The position numbers and the translations under genes were made by a program. A DNA stretch of 7,367 nucleotides, taken from the NCBI GenBank assembly GCA_947594335.1, contig CANQEC010000117.1, forward strand, positions 1 through 7,367, given 5' to 3'. This stretch comes from an uncultured Lachnospiraceae bacterium. GTDB lineage: Bacteria; Bacillota; Clostridia; Lachnospirales; Lachnospiraceae. The notes below the pieces were generated by a model. The model ran no database searches and had not been told where the DNA came from. It saw only the letters and a program-made list of their open reading frames with translations. Positions 1 through 5,347 of this stretch are shown piece by piece. The first letter of the stretch is position 1. Each line of letters starts with the position of its first letter.

Positions 1-211
1 TTGCCAGGGTGCCCGATTATCGGTGCGGCGGACTGCCATGTCTGAAGCAGCTTCTGCAGATTGCGGGCCATGCCTTTTGGCCGGACTCTTATTTTTTTAT
101 CCTGTTGCTAAATTATAAGACAGTATTTACAGAACTAAAACAAGACTAATAAAACAGGAAAGTAAAAGGTAAAATATAAGTGCATTTTCTGAAAAAGAGA
201 GGTGTACTTTA
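1..211. other. Left-edge region without a firm gene
   Basis: No reading frame here can be assigned with confidence. Rightward, all three frames entering from the left edge close by about position 150, and none has a recognisable protein ending. Leftward, an ATG complementary to 69-71 opens a frame that runs off the window (MARNLQKLLQTW...). It is preceded on the minus strand by a perfect TATAAT (complement of 112-117), but has no convincing Shine-Dalgarno sequence. It may be the first codons of a divergent gene. Positions 66-82 can form a five-pair stem (GGCCA/TGGCC), but the T-run at 92-98 sits about nine bases beyond it, so it is a poor intrinsic terminator. From about 90 to 211 the DNA is strongly AT-rich and probably holds the promoter of the regulator gene at 212. 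No single -35/-10 pair stands out. Confidence 0.4.
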
Positions 212-535
212 TTGGACCTTGATGATTTCATAGCGGACAGGATCGTGAATTTATGCCATTCACAGGGGATTTCCAGATACAGACTGTCACAGCTGTCAGG
301 AATAAGCCAGACTGCATTGTCAAAAATTATCAGTAAAAAATGTCTGCCGACTATTCCAACGCTCGTCAAAATCTGTGACGGTTTTCAGATTTCACTTGCG
401 CAGTTTTTTGCGGGAAAGAATGCGGTGACTGATCTGACCGATACGCAGATGGAAATTGTATCTGCCTGGAATGATATGGATGAGGAAGAACGGCGGATTT
501 TTCTCAACTTTATACGCAGCATAAAAGAAAAGTAG
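212..535 (+). CDS. Small XRE-family (Cro/C1-type) helix-turn-helix transcriptional regulator
   Basis: A cytoplasmic DNA-binding protein of 107 residues. Residues about 5-66 form a Cro/C1-type helix-turn-helix domain: the stretch around ISRYRLSQLSGISQTALSKI gives the scaffold and recognition helices, followed by the typical PTIPTLVKICDGFQISLAQFF helices. The remaining 40 residues are an acidic, charged tail (MDEEERR) likely to help dimerisation. The start is TTG at 212, supported by AGAGAGG at 196-202 nine bases upstream; no ATG or GTG fits that site. The gene is visibly more AT-rich than the genes to its right and has its own terminator, so it is a separate transcription unit. Its target is unknown, and nothing ties it to the sugar-sensing cassette except proximity. 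The fold is confident; the function is only 'regulator'. Confidence 0.85.
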   Translation: MDLDDFIADRIVNLCHSQGISRYRLSQLSGISQTALSKIISKKCLPTIPTLVKICDGFQISLAQFFAGKNAVTDLTDTQMEIVSAWNDMDEEERRIFLNFIRSIKEK

Positions 536-577
536 GAAGCGGTGACCATTGATGTGGCGCCGTTTTCTTTTTTTTCT
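534..577 (+). terminator. Intrinsic terminator of the XRE regulator gene
   Basis: The stop codon overlaps an eleven-pair stem, 534-544 against 558-568, with G-T wobbles at 536/566, 539/563 and 543/559. The loop is 13 bases and can pair further (C546-C547 with G556-G557). A run of eight T residues (568-575) follows directly. This is a standard rho-independent terminator and separates the regulator from the cassette starting at 802. Confidence 0.75.
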
Positions 578-801
578 TTCTGTGCGCAGGCCCACATATA
601 GTAAAATTTTGAACAAAAACCAATAAAAAACCACTTGTTTGTTTATGCAATTTTGAGATAGACTGGAGTTATTGGAACCGGATCACGTGCCGGCAGCGTC
701 AGCGCCGGGTGCCGCGGATGGACAGGTATAGAAGATCCAGCTTGAGATAAGAGAACGGGAACAGAGAAGAAAGGGATAGGAGAAAGCAGAGGATCATTGC
801 T
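576..801 (+). promoter_or_regulatory. Leader and probable promoter region of the yesN-like cassette
   Basis: No gene is visible in this stretch. The best promoter candidate is TTGTTT (635-640) and TAGACT (659-664) with an 18-base spacer, which would start transcription near 671; both boxes are imperfect. Just upstream of the -35 is a direct repeat, AAAAACCA, at 615-622 and 626-633 (11-bp period). The presumed 130-base leader contains a GC-rich hairpin, CCGGC (690-694) with GCCGG (704-708), that contrasts with the AT-rich surroundings. The ribosome binding site for the next gene is AGAGG at 788-792, nine bases before ATG 802. A purine-rich GGATAGGAG lies further up and is too distant to set that start. 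Confidence 0.4.
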
Positions 802-2427
802 ATGCTGAAAGTATTTCTTGTAGAGGATGAAGTGGTCATTCGCAACGGAATCAAAAATAATATTCCCTGGGAACGTGAGGGATTTCAGTTTGTGGGGGAG
901 GCCAGCGACGGAGAGCTGGCCTATCCGCTTATTAAGAAGGAAAAGCCGGATATTCTGATCACAGATATCCGGATGCCGTTTATGGACGGGCTGGAGCTCA
1001 GCCGCATTATCAGAAACGAGCTGCCGCAGATCAAAATTCTGATCCTGAGCGGATACAACGAGTTTGATTACGCAAAAACGGCGATCGATCTTGGCATTAC
1101 GCGGTATCTGCTCAAGCCGATCAATTCCTCAAAGCTTCTGGAGGCGGTGAAAGAGGTTGGCCAGCTGATCGAAAAGGAGCGCGAGCAGGACCGGATGCTG
1201 GAACGCTACCAGAAAGAGACGGAGGAAAATGTACTCCTGGAGCGGCAGAAGCTCTGGAACGCGCTGATCGCGAACGAAATGTCTACGGCGGAGCTCCTGG
1301 AGGGTGCGAAGCGGGTCGGGATGGATTTTACGGCATCTTCTTACCAGGTGCTTCTGTTCGAGATTTTGTGGGACGACAGTGTGTCGGGGCCTTCGCAGGC
1401 CAAGGCCTCCGCGGCCGGGCGGGTCGCCCGCCTGTCGGCAGAGCGTGATTATATCCTGATGTTTGACAGGGGACCATCGGAGGGCTGGGTTTTTCTGATC
1501 AAGGCTGGATCGGACGAAGAAGCAGAAGAACGCCTGGAACAGTTCGTAAAAGAGCTGAAGCTGCTGGTCGGACAGTACCGTGAGTTTGAATATTTCGGAG
1601 GCTTTGGGCAGCCGGTGCACCGTCTGGGCGATATCCGCAGTTCTTATCTGGAAGCGGGCAAAGCTTTTGCGGGGCGGTTTTTCACAGAGCCGAATCAGGT
1701 GATCGGGGCGGACGACATTGTCAGGCTTCACCAGCATGACGATGGAAAGATCGATATCAGCAGCATACGGTCCAGAAAATCTCAGAGGGAGCTGGTGGAC
1801 AGGTTTCTGCGCAGCGGAACGCTTGAGGAGGTGGAAAACTTCCTCGAGGAGTATTTCCTGGATACCGGGGAGCAGAACTATCAGTCGCTGCTGTACCGCC
1901 AGTATATGGTGATGGATCTGTATTTTTCGGCCGCGGATTTTCTGGCAGGACTGAATATCAGCGCAGATGACCTGCCGCCGAAATACCGCGACATCAATGT
2001 GGTCGTGGAAGACGCGGCATTCGGTCAGAACATGCGCAGGCTTCTGGTGGCGCTGTTTACGGAGACAATGAAGCTGCGTGACCGCAATGCCCGGAAACGC
2101 TACAGCGTCATACTAGAGGAAGCGTGTGCGTTTATCCAGGAAAATTATCAGAGGGAAGATATGTCTCTGAATACGGTCGCCTCACAGGTCAACGTCAGCA
2201 CCAGCTATTTCAGCGCGATCTTCAGCGCGGAGATGGGACAGACTTTTGTGGAGTATCTTACCTCTGTCCGCCTTGAGCGGGCGAAGGAGCTGCTGATGTG
2301 TTCCAGCCTGCGGACCGCGGAGATCGGCTATGAGGTCGGCTACAGGGATTCCCATTATTTCAGCTATATTTTCAAAAAGGTCGTGGGCTGCAGTCCAACT
2401 GAATACAAGAACCGCAGGAAAGAGTAG
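802..2427 (+). CDS. YesN-type response regulator (receiver plus AraC-family DNA-binding domain)
   Basis: A cytoplasmic transcription factor of 541 residues, switched by phosphorylation from its partner kinase. Residues 1-120 are a CheY-like receiver with the acidic pair Glu8-Asp9, phospho-acceptor Asp55 in TDIRMP, Ser83 and Lys105 in the LKP motif, so all key residues are intact. Residues about 120-430 are the poorly characterised middle region usual in YesN proteins, beginning with a charged coiled-coil-like segment (KEREQDRMLERYQKETEEN). Residues about 435-541 carry two AraC-type helix-turn-helix units, ending in the classic GYEVGYRDSHYFSYIFKKVVGCSPTEYK signature (the IG..VG..D..YFS..FKK..G..P..Y pattern). 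The length is normal for the family. The stop is five bases before the kinase start, so the two are co-transcribed and probably translationally coupled. The likely role is activation of carbohydrate-related genes; the repeat pair at 5018-5050 is a candidate target (inference). Confidence 0.93.
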   Translation: MLKVFLVEDEVVIRNGIKNNIPWEREGFQFVGEASDGELAYPLIKKEKPDILITDIRMPFMDGLELSRIIRNELPQIKILILSGYNEFDYAKTAIDLGITRYLLKPINSSKLLEAVKEVGQLIEKEREQDRMLERYQKETEENVLLERQKLWNALIANEMSTAELLEGAKRVGMDFTASSYQVLLFEILWDDSVSGPSQAKASAAGRVARLSAERDYILMFDRGPSEGWVFLIKAGSDEEAEERLEQFVKELKLLVGQYREFEYFGGFGQPVHRLGDIRSSYLEAGKAFAGRFFTEPNQVIGADDIVRLHQHDDGKIDISSIRSRKSQRELVDRFLRSGTLEEVENFLEEYFLDTGEQNYQSLLYRQYMVMDLYFSAADFLAGLNISADDLPPKYRDINVVVEDAAFGQNMRRLLVALFTETMKLRDRNARKRYSVILEEACAFIQENYQREDMSLNTVASQVNVSTSYFSAIFSAEMGQTFVEYLTSVRLERAKELLMCSSLRTAEIGYEVGYRDSHYFSYIFKKVVGCSPTEYKNRRKE

Positions 2428-2432
2428 GTGCC

Positions 2433-3902
2433 ATGTTTCGAAAAAATTCTTCTCTGAACCGAAGACTGAATATCCTTCTTCTGGTCTGCTTTGTGCCGTT
2501 TGTGTTTATGACCGTGTATCTGCTGTTCATGGTCTATCAGTTTTCCGAGCGTTACGATGTGATCGTGAGCAATATCACCAGCGCCAATTCCTACAATATT
2601 CATTTTAAAGAGGATGTGGACTACACGATGTATGTCATCGTGGTTAATTCAGAGCGCGCTTCTGAGTTCGTGGACGTCAATCTGCCGCATGAACTGATCA
2701 CGGAGGCGAGAGAGGTTTTCCAGGAGCTTGCCCGGGACGCCGACAGCGAGAGCGTGAAAAATCAGCTGGGCGGAATCGTTCGGAGCCTGAATACCCTGGA
2801 GAGCAGGGTCGAGGAAATTGAGCATGACGCAAAGGTGAGCGGAATGTATGAGACGAACCTGGAACGTCTGGATCTGAACATCCGGATCCTGACGGAGCTG
2901 ATCCAGGAGAAGATTCAGGATTATATTTATCACGAGGCCAGGAAGCTTGAGACGCTGCGCCAGGGTGTGCGGGCGGATGTCCAGACGGCGCTGGGGCTGA
3001 GTATCCTGATCAGTGTGGCGATCCTGACAGGCGGTCTGTTTCTGAGCCAGAGGATCAAGGGAAGCCTGACGAGCGGGATCTGGCAGCTTCAGCTGGTCAC
3101 GAGAAAGGCAGGGCAGGGGGATTTTTCTGTAAGGGCGGAACTGTCCGACGGAGACGAGGAATTCTCCGAACTTGCGGAGGGATTCAATCAGATGGTGGAG
3201 CGGATCGGAAATCTTGTGGAGGATATCCGGGTGGAGCAGCTGAACCTGCGCGCGATGGAGCAGAAGCTTCTGCAGGCGCAGATTAATCCGCATTTTTTGT
3301 ATAATACGCTGGATACGATCATCTGGCTGGCGGAGGCGGGGCAGAAGGAGCAGGTCATCATGATGGTCTCGTCTCTCTCGGATTTCTTCCGCACGACGCT
3401 CAGCGGGGGGCGCGATTATATCACTGTGAAGGAAGAGGAGTCGCATATCCGCAGTTATCTGCAGATCCAGCAGTTCCGTTATCAGGACATTCTGGAGTAT
3501 GAGATCGATATTCCGGAGGAAATGTATCAGTATCAGATTTTGAAGCTGACGCTGCAGCCGATCGTGGAGAATGCGCTTTACCATGGGATCAAGAACAAGC
3601 GCGGTATGGGCCATATCCGGGTGACGGGCCGGCTGAATTCCGACCGGCTTGTGTTTCTGGTGCAGGATGACGGCCTTGGCATGGAGGAGGCCCGCCTGCG
3701 CGAGGTGCAGGAGGCGATGGCCTGCAAAAAGAGTGCGTCCGCAGATCCGTCCGGTTTCGGACTTCTCAATGTTGTGCAGAGGATCCGGCTGAATTATGAC
3801 TCGGATTTCGGTATACGGATTTCCAGCAAGTACGGGCAGGGAACCGAAGTGCGTGTTGAGATCCCGGCAATAAAAACGAAGATCACTAAGAGCGGCAAAT
3901 AA
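2433..3902 (+). CDS. YesM-type membrane sensor histidine kinase (HAMP, LytS-like His_kinase plus HATPase_c)
   Basis: A 489-residue membrane sensor kinase. One transmembrane helix lies at about residues 13-36 and a second at about 186-206, enclosing an extracellular sensing region of about 150 residues with predicted helical, charged character. A HAMP linker follows at about 207-260. The dimerisation/phosphotransfer domain contains QINPHFLYNTLD with phospho-accepting His287, the signature of the LytS/YesM class. The ATPase domain has the N box with Asn380 (PIVENALYHGI), the G1 box DDGLGM at 412-417 and the G2 box GFG at 441-443. All catalytic boxes look intact. Translation starts at ATG 2433, with its ribosome binding site inside the end of the preceding gene (AGAGTAGGTG). 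The extracellular loop is the likely docking surface for the binding protein encoded next; this is inferred from the gene order and from comparable systems. Confidence 0.93.
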   Translation: MFRKNSSLNRRLNILLLVCFVPFVFMTVYLLFMVYQFSERYDVIVSNITSANSYNIHFKEDVDYTMYVIVVNSERASEFVDVNLPHELITEAREVFQELARDADSESVKNQLGGIVRSLNTLESRVEEIEHDAKVSGMYETNLERLDLNIRILTELIQEKIQDYIYHEARKLETLRQGVRADVQTALGLSILISVAILTGGLFLSQRIKGSLTSGIWQLQLVTRKAGQGDFSVRAELSDGDEEFSELAEGFNQMVERIGNLVEDIRVEQLNLRAMEQKLLQAQINPHFLYNTLDTIIWLAEAGQKEQVIMMVSSLSDFFRTTLSGGRDYITVKEEESHIRSYLQIQQFRYQDILEYEIDIPEEMYQYQILKLTLQPIVENALYHGIKNKRGMGHIRVTGRLNSDRLVFLVQDDGLGMEEARLREVQEAMACKKSASADPSGFGLLNVVQRIRLNYDSDFGIRISSKYGQGTEVRVEIPAIKTKITKSGK

Positions 3903-3941
3903 TCATGAGGTTTTGGCAGTCATCTGCATGGGAGGTCAAAA

Positions 3942-4961
3942 ATGCGGAGATTTACAGGAACAGTAATGCTTTTATTTCTGGCTGTCTTCTGCACGGGCTG
4001 TTCATTTGGGTGGAAGAAGGCAGGAGAAAGTGCTGACAGACAGAGCGAGCCTGAGCCGGCGGAGGATCTGATCGTGGTAGGATTTTCTCAGGTGGGAGCC
4101 GAATCCGACTGGCGCATGGCGAATACGGTATCCGTACGTACCGCACTGACGGAACAGAACGGATTCTATCTGATTTTTGAGGACGCTCAGCAGAAGCAGG
4201 AAAATCAGCTCAAGGCGATCCGGAGCTTTATTATGCAGGAGGTCGATTATATCGTAGTTGCGCCGATCGTTGAGACCGGCTGGGACGCGGTGCTTCAGGA
4301 GGCAAAAGATTCCGGGATTCCGGTGATCCTGGTGGACCGTGAGACAGATGCCCCGAAAGATCTGTATACCTGCTGGATCGGATCTGATATGCGCGCGGAG
4401 GGCGAACGTGCCGGAGAATGGCTGGCGGATTATCTGCAGGAGCAGGGACGCGGCGATGAAGAAATCCGTATCGTTACAATTCAGGGGACGATGGGATCCA
4501 GCGCTCAGGTTGGACGAACCGAAGGTTTTGCGAATGTGATGGCGGATCATGAAAACTGGAACATGCTTGCCATGCAGTCAGGCGATTTTACTCAGGCCGG
4601 GGGACAGGAAGTCATGGAAGTCTTCCTGGATACATATGAGGATATAGACGTCGTGGTCTGTGAGAATGACAATATGGCGTTTGGCGCGATTGATTCGATC
4701 CATAAGGCCGGACTGACGTGCGGACCGAACGGAGATATCATCCTTCTGTCTTTTGACGCGGTCCGCGCGGCGCTGGAGGCGATGAAAGCTGGTGAGATCA
4801 ATGCGGTTTTTGAGTGTAATCCGCTCCAGGGTTCCCTGCTTGCCAGGGCGGTAAAGGCATTGGAAGCCGGAGAGGTGCTGGAGAAAAAACAGTATATCGA
4901 AGAAACTTATTTTGACGCGGACATGGATCTTGAAAGCATTTTGAAGACCCGGGCCTATTAA
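3942..4961 (+). CDS. YtfQ/RbsB-type sugar-binding lipoprotein, probable sensory subunit
   Basis: A 339-residue extracellular lipoprotein of the type I periplasmic-binding-protein fold. The N-terminus is a basic MRRF followed by a hydrophobic segment and a lipobox-like CTGC, making Cys20 the likely lipid-anchored residue; position -3 is Cys rather than the usual Leu. The mature part closely resembles galactofuranose-binding YtfQ: GFSQVGAESDWR at 47-58, DAQQKQENQ at 81-89, a VAPIVETGW segment, the DR pair at 132-133, and later SGDFTQAGGQEVMEVF and ENDNMAFGAI. These motifs are seen; the galactofuranose-like ligand is inferred from family resemblance. GGGAGG at 3930-3935 is six bases from ATG 3942. 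The gene follows the kinase by 39 bases with no terminator between them. No permease or ATPase gene is present, so it probably presents sugar to the sensor kinase rather than feeding a transporter here, though it could serve a transporter encoded elsewhere. Confidence 0.88.
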   Translation: MRRFTGTVMLLFLAVFCTGCSFGWKKAGESADRQSEPEPAEDLIVVGFSQVGAESDWRMANTVSVRTALTEQNGFYLIFEDAQQKQENQLKAIRSFIMQEVDYIVVAPIVETGWDAVLQEAKDSGIPVILVDRETDAPKDLYTCWIGSDMRAEGERAGEWLADYLQEQGRGDEEIRIVTIQGTMGSSAQVGRTEGFANVMADHENWNMLAMQSGDFTQAGGQEVMEVFLDTYEDIDVVVCENDNMAFGAIDSIHKAGLTCGPNGDIILLSFDAVRAALEAMKAGEINAVFECNPLQGSLLARAVKALEAGEVLEKKQYIEETYFDADMDLESILKTRAY

Positions 4962-4966
4962 GACAG

Positions 4967-4993
4967 AAGCATCCCAAAACGGGATGCTTTTTT
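4967..4993 (+). terminator. Intrinsic terminator closing the sensor cassette
   Basis: A perfect nine-pair stem, AAGCATCCC (4967-4975) with GGGATGCTT (4981-4989), loop AAAAC, running into six T residues (4988-4993). It begins five bases after the binding-protein stop codon and makes the hydrolase gene a separate transcription unit. Confidence 0.93.
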
Positions 4994-5017
4994 CGCGGAC
5001 CTGTCCGATCAGAAAAA

Positions 5018-5050
5018 TCAAAAGAAAACGTAATATTTTCAAAAGAAAAC
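5018..5050 (+). repeat. Exact 12-bp tandem direct repeat with 21-bp period, candidate AraC-type operator
   Basis: TCAAAAGAAAAC occurs at 5018-5029 and again, without mismatch, at 5039-5050. The 21-base start-to-start distance is two turns of the DNA helix, so both copies face the same side. The pair lies about 75-110 bases upstream of the extended -10 at 5124-5132. AraC-family activators commonly bind two directly repeated half-sites with this period, and a YesN regulator is encoded in this window. The repeat is seen; its use as the YesN operator is inference. The A-rich background raises the chance of coincidence, but each copy keeps the same T, C, G and C positions. Confidence 0.5.
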
Positions 5051-5123
5051 AAACTTTATTTGTCCAATATGAAAGAATTATAACTATTATCCAATAAATT
5101 TGAATTTTATCAACGAATTTTTA

Positions 5124-5132
5124 TGGTAAAAT
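5124..5132 (+). promoter_or_regulatory. Extended -10 promoter of the hydrolase gene
   Basis: TGGTAAAAT fits the extended -10 pattern (TGn followed by TAAAAT at 5127-5132). The expected -35 position, around 5104-5109, reads ATTTTA, which is weak, as is common for activator-dependent or extended -10 promoters. TTGAAT at 5100-5105 is a possible -35, but its spacing to TAAAAT is 21 bases. Transcription would start near 5139 and give a leader of about 200 nucleotides before the hydrolase start. Confidence 0.5.
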
Positions 5133-5236
5133 ATATAAAAATAATTAACGTATTTCGACTTATATTGGGCAATCTGCAATAAAATCGAAACGAAAGAATC
5201 GGGGATTGTTGATACTGCCGAAGATAAGCAAAAGAG

Positions 5237-5253
5237 AGGAGGATGCGATGTAA
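5237..5253 (+). promoter_or_regulatory. Leader Shine-Dalgarno site with a start-stop codon pair (AUG-UAA)
   Basis: A strong AGGAGG at 5237-5242 sits five bases before ATG 5248, the best spacing for initiation, yet that ATG is followed at once by TAA (5251-5253). Another ATG at 5243 directly abuts the AGGAGG, too close for efficient use, although it is in frame with the hydrolase. The site is about 90 bases before the true hydrolase ribosome binding site. It could trap ribosomes on a two-codon minimal frame, or act like the mRNA-stabilising Shine-Dalgarno elements known from Bacillus leaders. CGATG 5246-5250, which covers the start codon, can pair with CATCG 5267-5271. The layout is seen; the function is inferred. 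Confidence 0.4.
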
Positions 5254-5347
5254 AAAAAGGATCTCCCATCGGCGCAACCCAGTTGGGAAAAGGAAAGAAG
5301 GTCAAGAAGGAATACTGAACTTAAAAAGTAAAGGAGGTTTGATGTAC

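Noticed and set aside
61..98. Intrinsic terminator at the left edge (GGCCA/TGGCC then T-run)
   Set aside because: The stem is only five pairs and the T-run begins about nine bases after it, unlike the two clear terminators in this window.
1129..1737. Minus-strand open frame of 202 codons opposite the response regulator
   Set aside because: It is fully inside the intact YesN-type gene, has no motif of its own and shows no ribosome binding site that stands out.
2649..3614. Minus-strand open frame of 321 codons opposite the kinase
   Set aside because: It is a shadow of the histidine kinase, Leu/Arg/Gln-rich with no motif, and the plus-strand frame has every kinase box.
5024..5040. Inverted repeat GAAAA/TTTTC as an operator
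   Set aside because: Five A/T-heavy pairs in an A/T-rich stretch are weak evidence, and the exact 12-bp direct repeat covering the same bases explains the pattern better.
4994..5135. CcpA cre site near the hydrolase promoter
   Set aside because: No stretch matches the cre consensus with its central CG and flanking symmetry well enough to report.
5139..5341. Known riboswitch in the hydrolase leader
   Set aside because: I looked for familiar conserved cores such as those of c-di-GMP class I and II and saw none; only short local stems are present.
5243..5347. Longer hydrolase start at ATG 5243, adding 35 residues
   Set aside because: The AGGAGG before it has zero spacing, the added residues are a basic, low-complexity stretch that would bury the signal peptide, and a full AAGGAGG sits just before ATG 5342/5348.
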